Shown: positions 1 to 11,500 of the stretch, piece by piece
Layout of the letters: every line of letters starts with the position of its first letter
Position numbering within the stretch: position 1 is the stretch's first letter
Assembly: GCA_949987565.1 (NCBI GenBank)
Contig: OX465109.1
Coordinates: forward strand, 13,657,400-13,721,399
DNA length: 64,000 nt
DNA from: Luidia sarsii
Lineage: Eukaryota; Echinodermata; Asteroidea; Paxillosida; Luidiidae
Direction: 5' to 3'
The notes under the pieces: model-generated
The model's input: the letters and a program-made list of their open reading frames with translations, nothing else
Databases searched by the model: none
What the model was told of the DNA's origin: nothing
Program-made: the position numbers and the translations under genes

Positions 1-189
1 TTTCTCTGCCGTATTCTCATTTTTTTAAGAGTTTTTTTTGGGCTCATTTTTCTATTTTTAATATACTTAATCACTGAACCTGGGTTTTTAGTTGGAAAGA
101 GGCTTTCTTCATTATGTAATAATGCATTCAAAATTGGGCACGCGTTAATCTCCTATAGCAAGCGGCGCGGAGGTGCCCGGAAGTGTACG

Positions 190-842
190 GTGACCTTTTT
201 CACCACGAGAGTTACACGGTCTATTGCCGAAGCCTTTCTAAGTCGGTGGGTCGCGATGTTCGGCGTCCCTGCCTATATAACGACAGATCGAGGTTCACAG
301 TTCGAATCCATTTTTTTCAGTGATATGTCTAAACTTTTAGGTGTTAAGTGATTAGGAACAACCGCTTACCATCCTATTGCCAACGGCTTAATAGAACGAT
401 TTCATCGTCAATTAAAAGCTGCCATCAACTTAAAGCATCTGACCAATCTAATAATTGGGCAGATATCCTACCAATTATACTATTAGGCATTCGAACAGCT
501 CTCAAAACTGACATTAATGCAAGCGTTGCAGAAATGGTATTTGGCACTACACATTACCTGGCAAATTAATAACAATTACCAAAGACAACTCTGTGCCCGA
601 TCCAAGCAATTTTGTTAAGAAACTTAAACAACAAATGGCTAAACTTCAGCCGGTACTCACGAGACCGTCAAGTAAAACATCGTATTTGGACAAAAATATT
701 AATAGTTGTAGTTGCAGAAATGGTATTTAGCAATACTCTAACATTACCTGGCGAGTTAAAAACCATTACGAAAGACAACTCTGTACCTGATCGCGAAACG
801 CGAAACACCGTTGGTAACTTGTTATCATACGGAGCTCTATAA
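190..842 (+). pseudogene. Ty3/gypsy-type retrotransposon integrase fragment, broken
   Basis: Reads as the integrase catalytic core: FGVPAYITTDRGSQFES (catalytic D in TDRG), LGTTAYHPIANGLIERFHR (catalytic E in IERFH), then ILLGIRTALKTDI and AEMVFGTT in shifted frames. A TGA interrupts the core near 350 and at least two frameshifts follow. The C-terminal part occurs twice (about 530-605 and 714-795), so the copy carries an internal duplication or a second nested fragment. No LTRs or other pol domains are seen. It is dead. Confidence 0.82.
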
Positions 843-1048
843 ACAATGCCTATAATCAACATTACTTCATTTGTTGGAAAATAGGTGTGTAAAGACTGGT
901 GGAAGTCTACTAATCATTGCGGACGTGCTGATGAGTGCACACACACTGGGCGGTGGTCTCACAGCGTGCACTAAATCACGAGGACGAGTACAATCCCACA
1001 AGGCGTTTTTTAGGGAAGATTTGGTCGACGAATGCCTTAAATTTCTGA
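843..1048. other. Unassigned DNA between integrase relic and PLE palindrome
   Basis: No recognisable coding or repeat signature beyond short open frames on both strands. Confidence 0.4.
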
Positions 1049-1062
1049 CACAAAACATAGTT

Positions 1063-1248
1063 TCTTAAAATTTAGTGGGCCTGACGTTTCGATCCTAGCA
1101 CTAGCAGGACCTTTCTGAAAGGCAGAGAAAGGTCTTTGAGAAAGGTCCTGCTAGGATCGAAACGTCAGGCCTACTAAATTTTAAGATTTGCATTTTGGTA
1201 ATTTTAGTCAGTAAGCAGTTTGCAACATTTTTGTTGCAACATTTTTTT
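1063..1248. mobile_element. Body-less Penelope-like insertion (inverted termini only)
   Basis: Consists of the reverse complement of the PLE terminus (TGACGTTTCGATCCTAGC) followed directly by the forward terminus (CCTGCTAGGATCGAAACGTC) and the AATTTTAGTCAGTAAGCAG tail. It is flanked by CACAAAACATAGTT at 1049-1062 and again at 1249-1262, a perfect 14 bp repeat that reads as a target-site duplication. There is no RT or endonuclease body. Confidence 0.85.
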
Positions 1249-1439
1249 CACAAAACATAGTTATTTGCATTTTTATCTCATGTGAAAAAAATGTGATTAA
1301 ACATTCATGGTTTTGTCAAAACCGAAAACCGTCTGCAAGGCAAAACTGAAAAAACCTGGAAAACCGAAAAACCGCTCAAAGTACAGTCCGCCCCTCCACG
1401 ACATTTGGTAGCCCCATCCCATGAAAAAACACCTGGCTA

Positions 1440-1575
1440 CGCCGCTGTATAGTAGGGCGTGGGTACACTTTCACGCATAGTGGGGCGTGGGTACACTTTC
1501 GCAATAGGGCGTGGATATACACTTTCACGTGTATAGGGCGTGGGTATACACTTTCACGTAGTAGGGTGTTGGTAT
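1440..1575. repeat. Short imperfect tandem repeat (unit about 25-30 bp)
   Basis: About five degenerate copies of a unit containing TAGGGCGTGGGTACACTTTC. It lies in otherwise unassigned upstream DNA. Confidence 0.7.
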
Positions 1576-2475
1576 AGGATGATATCTACAGTCCTACAGA
1601 CAAGACGTTTTTAAAACGTAAGCCCTCAGCTCTACCTAGCTGAGATTTGTTTTCCCCGATGGAATAATAATTTGGATGCCATCATAAAAAACATTTTCCT
1701 CGCTCTGTTGTACAGCTTCCCTTGCTCTGGTTCAGCATGGGTCAATATTAAGCTACTTGTCAACCACAGGAGGGAACACGCATCGAAATCGTACCTTCTC
1801 TTACGATTGTGCATTTAAATACGTTGTACATGTGTACTTGTCACTTTCAACTTCCAAAAAAAAATCTGCTAGATTTTTGCCCATGATATTGTAACAAAAG
1901 ACTCACTGCAACGCTGAAAAGCAGACTTGGGTAATGGGATTCTATACTATTTGAGTCGTCCTATACAGTTTACGTGGAATAACTGGGACGGTCGGCTTTG
2001 TCAGGGTTGCTTTAACTTGCTTGTACTGATTCAGTTGTAAGATGGCAAATATTGAAAGGCCGCACTGTCATCCGACTCCGCATATCCGCCCGATGGAGTT
2101 ACAACAATAACAACCCGGAAATGGGTCGGTCATGAGAACGGATGCCGGCCCGGGGGTCAGCATGTCTGTATCGTGGATGTCGAAATGGGAGGAGAGGTGT
2201 CATGCATTTGTTGTGTAGTCCAGGAATGGGTTGGGCGATGTCATTTCAAATGGTTGTAGATCCAGGATATGACAACATAGAAACAATAACCGTCTAATAG
2301 TGTTTGTCTGATTAGCTTCCGGTCAGTTCATTGTTTATTTGCTCAATAAATTGTAAACTTCTTTACATAGGATCTAATAGGGGGTCCAGAATGGGATTTT
2401 TTTTATCCAATTCGCGTCAGAACCTCGGAATTCAGAGGGCGGCTGGTGTTTCTATGCTCCAGGCCCTTCGAATCT
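1576..2475. other. Unassigned upstream DNA
   Basis: Nine hundred bases without a recognisable gene, tandem repeat or element. Short open frames only. Confidence 0.4.
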
Positions 2476-3867
2476 TGTAACGATCTCACACGGGCTCCCT
2501 TGCTAAGTTGAGCCGTGATGTCACCGGCTCACCTCAGCACGATCGAGTTGCAGCAACGTTACATTCTCAACTGCTCGACGTGCTCAGATGAGTCAGTGAA
2601 CCAAGCATGCACGTGATGAGGGCGCCCTTCATGTGAATGTTGTTTATGGTTTTTCGCGAACGAATACAGTTTACTTTTGATTGTATAAAGTCAATCGATA
2701 CACCCTTATTAACGGGGAATAACTGTAGCATATATCTTCCCAAATGTAAAACTGCAAGTTCTAGGCCCTTTTGTCTCAGGTATTGTGTTGCATACATGTG
2801 TATCGCCTACGATTTTTCAGCTGTCGATAAGATTTACACTTTATATAGCTCCATGACGTAACTAACTAATTTCCACAAAGTCTACAATAATTAGGACACG
2901 TGGATGTCTGTGTAGCGATTTACCAACGCTTTACATCCTACAGGGTCAGGTGTGAATAATCTTATTAAACACCTGTTTTACATACAAAGGACACGCCCTG
3001 GTTTGAAGGGGATTCCCCAAACCGTCGCTCGAGCCGTCAGTTGGCGCAATGAAATCACGAGAGGGCGCAATAGAAATCGGCGCACGCGGAACGGTCCGCA
3101 GTCTTAGCCCTAGCCTTGTCCAAGGCTCCGGGTAGAGATCCGGACCAAACGCACGCAAACCGCGGAACAACATCACTATCACGCCGGTGTAACGGTCTGA
3201 TCCGGTGTCACGATCTCAAGTGGGTGGCCGTGCTAAAATGGGTGGGTGACGTCACCACCCATCGAGCACGTAGCGGTCGACAACCTGATGAAATAGGCGA
3301 AATAGGCGGCGTGCTAAGATGAGTGGGTGAACTGAGCGCGTGCGGGCGCCCTTTACGCTAACCTCATTGCCCATATGGCAGCCCACCCATTTGATCATGT
3401 CACCCATTTTAGACTGTCACACCGGGCCCCATGCTCAGATGAGACCGTTACCATATGGATAAAGTGCGCGTAGTAGTTGTCCATTTTGAAGGCCGTGCTG
3501 AGTCGATACGGCCATTGGCAATGCAGCGCTTTCAGGCACGTTCGTTGACCCGTATAGTTGACCCGTAGTTCAACAACGTTCAGTACGGAGCCTAGTAACC
3601 AGGCCTAGAACTTATACATTGGGGAAGAAATGATACAGTTGTTCCCCCGGCCGTAATGAGGGTGCATCGATTGGCTTTATACAGTCAAAAGCAAAATATA
3701 GTTTTACAAACTGTTCGTTCGCAGATAAAGGGCGCCCCTACGTGCCTGGTCCACTGACTCATCTGCGCACGCTGAGCATGCAGCTGAGAACGTTGCTGCA
3801 ACGTGCTGAGGTGAGCCAGTAACGTCACGGCTCAACTCAGCACGAGAGCCCGTTTGAGATCGTTACA
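2476..3867. mobile_element. Inverted-repeat element of about 1.4 kb (DNA-transposon-like), non-coding
   Basis: The first about 150 bp (from TGTAACGATCTCA) recur inverted at the right end (TGAGATCGTTACA at 3855-3867), including the AGTTGAGCCGTGA, CTCACCTCAGCACG and GATGAGTCAGTG blocks. Inside, 3190-3430 carries a further inverted pair around CCGGTGTCACGATCTC and AAAATGGGTG, suggesting a nested related copy. No transposase is seen. A target-site duplication could not be identified. Confidence 0.7.
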
Positions 3868-4003
3868 CCGGGTCCAAGCTGTACACGACTCGCAGACAAT
3901 AGTATGTGTTCGTACAAGACGTACATGTACACGAGTGTACGAGCATGTACGCATCTGTCCTGGCCGCAGGACAAGACGCGCACGCGACACAATACACACG
4001 GAA

Positions 4004-4725
4004 GTATATGATGTTTGAGGTAGTGCACGTGATAGAGCCATATGGCTCACCTCATCTCTTGTAGAGTTTGTAATATTCAGTATGTTGGCGAGACAAAAAA
4101 CACCCTCAAAAAACGAATCTATGGCCATAGGTCTACCATCAAAACCGGTAAAATGGACACCCCTGTTGGGTATCACTTCAATCTCCCTGATCATTCGATA
4201 TCAGATATGAGTGTACTGGGCATAGAATCACTTGGTCACCGTAGTAATGCTGTCCGTCTTAGCCGTGAGAAAATGTGGATGAAGCGTCTTCGGACTATTC
4301 AACCACATGGTCTCAACATCCAGGAGGGTAATGACTAACACCATGCAGCTTTCTGATAATCCTTCTTTTGTGTTCAGTCTTTCACACTTCTCTCTTTGAT
4401 CATTTCCCCCTATTGTCACTAATACCCTACCCCACTCCTTGCCCTTCTCTTTGATCTTTCCCCCTCCTCTCACTAATCCCTACCCTACCCCTTGCCCTTC
4501 CCTTTGATCTCTCCCTACCAGCTTCACTCTTTGTCCTCTGTTTCTCATCCGTGTCCTATTCACTCTCTCCCCCTGCCTTCGTGTACATGTATCTGTTTTG
4601 TCCTTGTCACTCTGCCTTTGAGAAAGGTCCTGCTAGGATCGAAACGTCAGGCCCACTAAATTTTAGATTTACTTTTTGGTAATTTTAGTCAGTAAGCAGT
4701 TTGCAACATTTTTGTATATCACCTT
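4004..4725 (+). mobile_element. 5'-truncated Penelope-like element (GIY-YIG end and 3' tail)
   Basis: Holds the C-terminal GIY-YIG part of a PLE, a 3' UTR rich in CCCTACC/TTTGATC repeats, the GGTCCTGCTAGGATCGAAAC terminus and the tail TTTGCAACATTTTTGTATATC. The first about 36 bases (4004-4040) belong to the opposite strand of the same element, so the left end is a small inversion junction of the kind made during aberrant reverse transcription. Confidence 0.85.
4042..4338 (+). pseudogene. GIY-YIG endonuclease domain, fragment of PLE polyprotein
   Basis: The 98-residue open frame covers [20 protein letters not shown] (YVGET in place of the YIG motif, downstream R and H), then [17 protein letters not shown] and the C-terminus [13 protein letters not shown]. 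In Penelope elements this domain follows the reverse transcriptase and nicks the target. Here the RT is missing, so the fragment cannot be a working element. Confidence 0.88.
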
Positions 4726-4730
4726 AATAT

Positions 4731-5440
4731 ATTTTTTTATTAACACATGCAGGGGTACGCAATCGTTCGTGCTGAACGTAGCGCAGCGAGTAGAACGTAT
4801 AGACGTAGAGCGGGTGCCGTAGAGCTGGATGCATGTACACGGCACGCAGGCCGAGCTGCTGCCATCCCACACACAACAGTCAGTGTTCGTACAAGACGTT
4901 CGCTACGAGCGTGCATGTACGCAGTCGTCCTAACAGTACAGACATGCACTCGCAAGCTTCGTACGGGGACAGGGACTACACGTATGGCGTGCGCAGAATG
5001 TGGCTGCACTTCGGATACTTGCCCAAACCACCAGGCCGGGTTTAGATTTCTATATCGTCGGCCAACGATGTAGCCTATGTACTGTGTTGTGTTCATGCAT
5101 GGAGGTTCATGGGTACGTGGAGGCTCGGACGTAAATGAGATATAAAAAAAATCACGTACGGGGATACGGTGGAGGGGGCTCAGTCTCAACACGGGGCCTT
5201 CCTCCATGGTCACACAAGGAGCTAGCGCCTACGACGTCCCGGACGCGATTTTTTTTTAATTCTTAGGTATGAAGCGAGTCAACAAATTTTCATGATTTAA
5301 ATCATTCATATATTTTTGATTTCCCTCCCCAGACGTAAATAACATTAGTTCATGAGAAAATCGTGATTTTTTTTACTCACTCCGGCCTGCGATATTTTTC
5401 TCGTACCACATAAACGCTATGGGCCCATATGTTTGTGCAC
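4731..5440. other. Unassigned DNA with a GTACA-rich repeat
   Basis: A segment around 4830-4960 (TGTTCGTACAAGACG) resembles 3885-3985, so a diverged repeat flanks the PLE fragment on both sides. The open frames here overlap on opposite strands and carry no domain. Confidence 0.45.
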
Positions 5441-5836
5441 AAACAATTAAAGTGATATACAAAAATGTTGCAAACAGCTTACTAACTAAAATTACCAAAA
5501 TGTAAATCTTAAAATTTAGTGGGCCTGACGTTTCGATCCTAGCAGGGCCTTTTCTCAAAGGCAGAGTGACAAGGACAAAACAGATACATGTACACGAAGG
5601 AAGGGGGAGAGAGTGAATAGGACACGGATGAGAAACAAAGGACAAAGAGTAAAGCTGGTAGGGAGAGATCAAAGGGAAGGGCAAGGAGTAGGGTAGGGAT
5701 TAGTGAGGAGAGGGGGAAAGATCAAAGAGAAGGGCAAGAAGTAGGGTAGGGATTAGTGAGAAGAGGGAGAAAGATCAAAGAAAGAAGTGTGAAGGACTGA
5801 ACACAAAAGAAGGATTATCAGAAAGCTGCATGGTGT

Positions 5837-6597
5837 TAGTCATTACCCTCCTGGATGTTGAGACCATGTGGTTGAATAGTCCGAAGACGCTTCATCCACA
5901 TTTTCTCACGGCTAAGACGGACAGCATTACTACGGTGACCAAGTGATTCTATGCCCAGTACACTCATATCTGATATCGAATGATCAGGGAGATTGAAGTG
6001 ATACCCAACAGGGGTGTCTATTTTACCGGTTTTGATAGTAGACCTATGGCGATAGATCCATTATTTGAGGGTATTTTTGGTCTCGCCAACATACTGAATA
6101 TTTCAAACTCTACAAGAGATGAGGTATATGATGTTGGAGGTAGTGCACGTGATACAGCCATAGGTCGTGTGGGTAGTGCCAGAAGAATGTCCATTGAAAG
6201 AGTCTATTTCCTTGACATGTGTCTTGCAAACAATGCATTTCGAGGTACACTTAAATGTACCAAATTTAGTTGGAGGTGAAGAGTCCAAAGGGGGAACCTC
6301 TGCTCGGACAATTAAGTCACGCAGGTTACGGGGGCGCCTGAAAGCCAAAACAGGCGAATTTGGAATGGCATCAGCCAGACGATCTGAAGTGTGGAGGATA
6401 TGGTGGTTTTCCTTAGTTCTCTTCCTGAGAGGAGGAAGAGAAGGGTGGTAGGAAGTAACTAAGGGAACCTTGGGCTTGTCCTTGGGACCTGGTGGCTTTT
6501 GTTTTAGTGCCGAACTTCTGGGAATGGAATAGACTTTAGCAATGGAGTTCTTCACTTGGCGAGAACTATAGCCTCTAGCAACCAAGTTACTGGCCAA
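5837..6597 (-). pseudogene. PLE linker and GIY-YIG region, disrupted
   Basis: Continues the RT frame as [17 protein letters not shown] through the [20 protein letters not shown] cysteine/histidine region into YLISCRV. The GIY-YIG part (to about 5837) is present on the minus strand but broken by stops. It belongs to the element at 5454-7945. Confidence 0.82.
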
Positions 6598-6625
6598 TAC
6601 ACGTGTATGGCGGCGAAAGTCAGAC

Positions 6626-7850
6626 TCATGGGAACATAATTATGCGCCTCAATCTGAGGGCCTGGCTGTAAGCTATACCAGTCTTACAGTGTCTGGGGTG
6701 ACAACTGGAGGCATGGAGATATTGATGAGTGTCGGTGGGCTTAGAATACAAGTCGGTAGTAAGTGTGTCTAGGTCTTTCCGGACGGTGACATCCAGAAAG
6801 TGGGTCTGCTGGAGAGAGTGTTCCCATGTGAATTTGATAGTGCTGTGGAAGGAATTGATGTGTTCAAAGAAGGCATTCAAGCTGCTATCGTCCCTAGTCC
6901 AAATGAAGAAAACGTCATCTATGTATCTCCACCAAATCCAGGGACGGCATGGAGCCTCACTGAGCATGTGTTCCTCAAGGTCACCCATGAAAAGGCAAGC
7001 AAAGGAAGGAGCCATGCGCGTGCCCATGGCAGTGCCATGCACTTGAAGATAGTGCTTGCCAAGAAAGGAGAAATTATTCTTGGCCAGCACTAGCCTCATG
7101 AGGGTGGTTATGTCGGAGAGGGGTGGAGAAGACTGTTTTCCTTTGGCCAGGGCCGAGGAGCAAGCTTGAATGCCTTCTTCCTGGGGGATGTTAGTGTATA
7201 GAGAGGAAACGTCAAAAGTACCAATTATGGCAGTGGTAGGAATTTGATCCTTGACACTTTCCAACTTTCGCAGAAAGTCGGGAGTGTCATGGACGTATGA
7301 GGGGATTTGGGGAACCAAGGGTTTGAGAAAAGAGTCAATGAAAAGAGATATGATTGTGTTCCGTAGGTGAACCATTGCCAGAGATGATGGGTCTGCCTGG
7401 GTTGTTGGTCTTGTGAATTTTTGGGAGAAGGTAGAATCTGGCAGTTCTACAATTAATCGGTGATAGAAATCGGTGAGCTTTTTTACTAAAAAAAATGATC
7501 ACGTGATCGCATGTCATCCAAAACTTCCTGAATTTGCTCTGAAAATTTGCCAGTGGGGTTAGAGTTATCTGCTGGCTTGATAATGATGTCACCGCGGGAA
7601 CTTAGAGTGTTGAGAGCAAGACGTTCTTCCCTAGGGAGATTGTCGTGGGGCTTACGGGTAAGATGAGAGGAGTTGGAAACTTGAGAACTGACTGCTTGCA
7701 CATACGTTTCAAGGGGCTGGAACACGGTTCTTGGGGGGGGACCCAGGTGCTTTTTACTCGGAAAGGTTCTTCTTTACAGGAGCCAGAATCGAAGAAGAAC
7801 TCAGACAGACGTAGTCTGCGGTAATACTCAGTGAGATCTTGACTGAGCAT
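6626..7850 (-). pseudogene. PLE reverse transcriptase, frameshifted
   Basis: Starts with [15 protein letters not shown], then in shifted frames [56 protein letters not shown] and [12 protein letters not shown] (the YIDD catalytic motif). Compared with the copy at 52.4-54.1 kb it has lost about 80-100 bp after IIIKPAD and has several frameshifts. It cannot give a full protein. Confidence 0.88.
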
Positions 7851-7892
7851 TACTTGGTCAACTCATGGAGGACCTTATTCCTCCATGGTCAA

Positions 7893-7930
7893 CTGAAGAA
7901 AGGTCCTGCTAGGATCGAAACGTCAGGCCC
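7893..7930 (+). ncRNA. Hammerhead-ribozyme-like motif at PLE terminus
   Basis: CTGAAGA (7893-7899) matches the CUGANGA core. After AA comes a five-pair stem GGTCC/GGATC with loop TGCTA, then GAAAC (7917-7921) and the GTC cleavage-type triplet (7922-7924). The ACGT at the junction is self-complementary, as in minimal dimeric hammerheads reported for Penelope elements. The two extra A residues before stem II may weaken or abolish activity. Other copies in the window keep GAAAC and GTC but have TTTGAGAAA in place of CTGANGA. Confidence 0.45.
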
Positions 7931-7958
7931 ACTAAATTTTAAGAAAAACAATTAAAGT

Positions 7959-8292
7959 AATCATTTTTTATAAAGAATTGAGTCACTCAGATTGTTCACG
8001 TACGTTGTATTCGCTGTGGCAGAAAGCCTTTATTGGCTGTGCAGAAAGCCTATTCCCCCTCCCCTCCCGATCCCCCTTGCCCCCACCCCGTAATTGTTCT
8101 ATTTATGGGCCCGTGGCATTTTGTGGTGCGGGGGGGGGGGAATTGCCTCCGGCCGAAAGGATAGCGAGCTTTGATCATGCGCGTTTCGTTCGCACTCAGC
8201 CCCCCCCCCCGCCCCAAAGAGAGTAATGCTGAATATGCATCAGTGACCTTTGACCGTTGGCGTAAAAGGTCAATAACCTGTCAAAAGTAAAC
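7959..8292 (+). promoter_or_regulatory. Putative UBR3 promoter and 5' UTR
   Basis: About 330 bp between the end of a Penelope-like insertion and the UBR3 start codon. It is GC-rich with long C and G runs (8061-8095, 8129-8141, 8200-8215). No TATA box is evident. It must contain the proximal promoter unless an upstream non-coding exon exists; the start site of transcription is not visible. Confidence 0.45.
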
Positions 8293-8561
8293 ATGGCGGA
8301 ACTGGTGAAAGGGGAGAAACGGCAGGTTTCTGCTCTCCTGAAGACCGAATTAAACCGGGGAAGAAGCCAACAACAGCTTAGTGAATTGCTGGATATTGTT
8401 CTAAATCCAAAGACAGCACCAGAAAGCAAAGATAACCTGGACTGGTGTCAGGCACTGATCGCTGGGGGAAGCTCTTTTGAGGAATTCGCAAGGACTGTAC
8501 GGCAGTATGATAATGCTTCGACGTGTGGCTTAGTCTGGACATCCAACTTTGTCGCTTATAG
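8293..8561 (+). CDS. UBR3: UBR3 exon 1 (residues 1-90)
   Basis: First coding exon. It carries a conserved DNLDWCQ block and the start of the UBR box ([13 protein letters not shown]). The ATG sits in a good initiation context. It ends with two bases of codon 90 before a GTACAC donor. Confidence 0.92.
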
Positions 8562-11500
8562 GTACACATGCACCGTGTATATCATGAATTTTATATTACA
8601 TGTCCTCATTTACTCCCATATTTACTGTAGTCCGAGTAACTGTAGTCCTTTTAAAAAAAATTGAGGCGAAACCTCATTTTTTTTTTAAAGGGCGATTGTA
8701 AGGGTCCAAGTTACTCGGACTATATTTACTGTAGACCTACCACTACCAGTACCAGTACCATGATGGTAGTCCGAGTAACTTGGAACCGACAAGACACCCT
8801 TTTTTATCGAATTTTGAAATTTTGAGGGATGGGTGACTGTCTGTAGCGTAGGGTCCAAGGAAAGTGGCTATGCAATGTGGGATTTTAATCTTTGAAAGAT
8901 ACCCCCGACCGAAATCCCCAGATTTACCCCCCAAAACACCCGTGAAACCGTCCCACGTGCCCATTAAGGATTCAGTGAGAATTACAGATTCCAATACTTG
9001 TCATTTTGTTTTACTCATGTTTCCCCTCAGTTGACCGAGAACGGGTCGACGAGCCAAGTTGGGGTGGCCATCTTGGATTTGACGTCACGATGTGCAGGCA
9101 GGTCCGGGTGCTGAGTGGTCTGTTGAAGTGTGTGCACGCGCTTGCACGCGTTGAGCCCTACGACTGTTTCCTGAACAGCAGTGCAAAGCAACGTCCAGGA
9201 CATCGCACTGCGCGCGCACACACTTCCGCAGACCACTCCGCACCCGGACCTGCCTGCACATCGTGACGTCATGCAGTTTTAAATCCAAGATGGCCACCCC
9301 AACTCGGCTCGTTGACCCGTTCTTGGTCAACCGAGGGGAATTTTCTCCCTTTTCCCAAACGTGAGTAAAACAAAATGACCAGTATTGGAATCTGTAATTC
9401 TCACTGAATCCTCAATGGGCATGTGGGACGGTTTCACAGGTGTTTTGGGGGTAAATCTGGGGATTTCGGTCGGGGGTGTTTTTCAAAGATTAAATTCCCA
9501 CATTGCATAGCCACTTTCCTTGGACCCTACAGTCACCCATCTCTCAAAATGTCAAAATATCGATAAAAAAAGGGTGACTTGTCGGGTCCAAGTTACTCGG
9601 ACTACCATGGTAGTAATGGTAGTAAGTTTTTACACCATCATGACCATCATTCATGACCATGAAAGTGACCATCAATTACAATTCATATTTTCATCTTAAC
9701 ATAAGCCATGTACATGTACATTATTGATGTACAAGTGTACATACCGTTATGTATTTACCGTACATAGCGAAACAGAGATAATCGTCTCTATGTTATGAGA
9801 AAAGTGATCACTCTATCTCTATATCCCATGTTGGCCTTACACCCACAACTGTGGGGTCCTCCGTCGTCCGCTGCTCTCCCAACCAGAACCCCATAGATAA
9901 CTATGTTTTTTTTTCCATCTAGCTTCTGTGTAACATTCACTTGTACTGTCAACTGTGGCATAGGGCTCAGCAGATTCAGCATAACTCATCAAATACTGCT
10001 TCATATTTAGCCCAAGATTTCTAGCAATGTGGTTTACATGTACCAAGCACCTGTGTGCAACTATCCATGTGACGAAAATGTGTAGATTTTAAAAAGAAAA
10101 ATGGACAAAAACCTCCCGATTCAGTCGCAAGATTCAAATGGCAGCGCCTCAACTGGCAGTCTGGTCCGTTGTATGGCTTCGTAGCTGCCGCTATACCGTA
10201 CTACATTTCCACTGTATTTGGAAGTAAAACTCCCCCAGACATGGTTACTTTTCAAAGTTTTAGTCCAATGCAAACGGCCAAGGAAACTTTCCTCTTAGCT
10301 ACTTTACCCGTGTCTAGTGATTACTGTTACTGGCCAACTTCTGCCCAGGAAAAGGAAGCAGGTCACTTTTTCCAATTAGTATTAGTCGCAAAGGCAGGAT
10401 TGGGGAAAACACATGCAGTGAAATGTCATCAGCTGCATGCATATGTTGTGCATGTCAGTTTCTGCATACATGCTGCGCAGCGTACTACAATCAAACTCCA
10501 TCTTGATTGCAGCCAAAAGTGGTATTATTTTGCTGACCTCAAAGGTCATGCAAGGTCACGCACTGTACCATCAGGAGCCAATAAGCATTATATTACCAGC
10601 TTGGTTACATGTACTTTAATCACAGTGTAGGTTGAACTTCCTGACCCCAGTCCTAGTGCCAATGGCAGTAAGATTAACCCATTTGAAATTTAACCATCAC
10701 CTCGGTTAATTTTCCTTGTTGTGAAGTCCAGTCTGACTCAATGTAATGATGTTATCTTAGTGACTTACATGACCCCTTAGATACTAAATGGGGCAGGCAT
10801 ATGATATCTATCAATTTTACAATGTTGACAACAACATTATGACCAAGAATAACACATATTATTTTATTGTGACTGATATACATTTACATAGGGCACAGAT
10901 CGTCAGAAGATTATCGGGGCCTGAAAATTCAATCCTAGTCCCTTTGAGAAAGGCACTGACAGGGTCAAAACATCAGAATATCTTTAAAAAAGAAAGAAAA
11001 AAGCTTTGTATAAATTTAGTTATTGAAGCCAGTAGGTAGTTTGTAATATATACCTATACAGTTACTATATTACAGTATCTGTATTATAATCTAAAATATA
11101 GTGGGCCTGATGTTTCGATCCTAGCTGGACCTTTCTCAAAGGCAGAGTGACAAGGACAAAACAGATACATGTACACGAAGGAAGGGGGAGAGAGTGAATA
11201 GGACACGGATGAGAAACAAAGGACAAAGAGTGAAGCTGGTAGGGAGAGATCAAAGGGAAGGGCAAGGGGTAGGGTAGGGATTAGTGAGAGGAGGGGGAAA
11301 GATCAAAGAGAAGGGCAAGGAGTAGGGTAGGGATTAGTGACAAGAGGGGGAAAGATCAAAGAGAGAAGTATCTGTATTACTTTACTTAATCTGTTATAAA
11401 ATAATCATAATGATATCCTTAGTTCTGCATTAACTCTTATTTTGTTTTTATTTTGATGTAGATGTAGAACATGTGGCATATCTCCCTGCATGTCTATATG

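Larger units (their letters stand above)
5454..7945 (-). mobile_element. Near full-length Penelope-like element with 13 bp target duplication
   Basis: The element lies on the minus strand: inverted 5' terminus at about 7893-7943, reverse transcriptase 7850-6626, zinc-finger/GIY-YIG region 6270-5837, 3' UTR and terminus 5570-5505, tail to 5454. It is bounded by identical 13 bp repeats AAACAATTAAAGT at 5441-5453 and 7946-7958. Both ends carry the GATCGAAACGTCAGG terminus, in opposite orientations. It ends about 350 bp upstream of the UBR3 start codon. Confidence 0.92.

Noticed and set aside
4740..5213. Overlapping 157-codon minus and 108-codon plus open frames
   Set aside because: They overlap on opposite strands in GTAC-rich repeat DNA and have no domain, start context or splice signals.
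5980..6279. Plus-strand open frame over the minus-strand PLE
   Set aside because: Antisense shadow of the GIY-YIG region; the same antisense frame appears at other PLE copies.
9006..9330. Paired open frames on both strands in intron 1
   Set aside because: Mirror images produced by the 846 bp foldback element.
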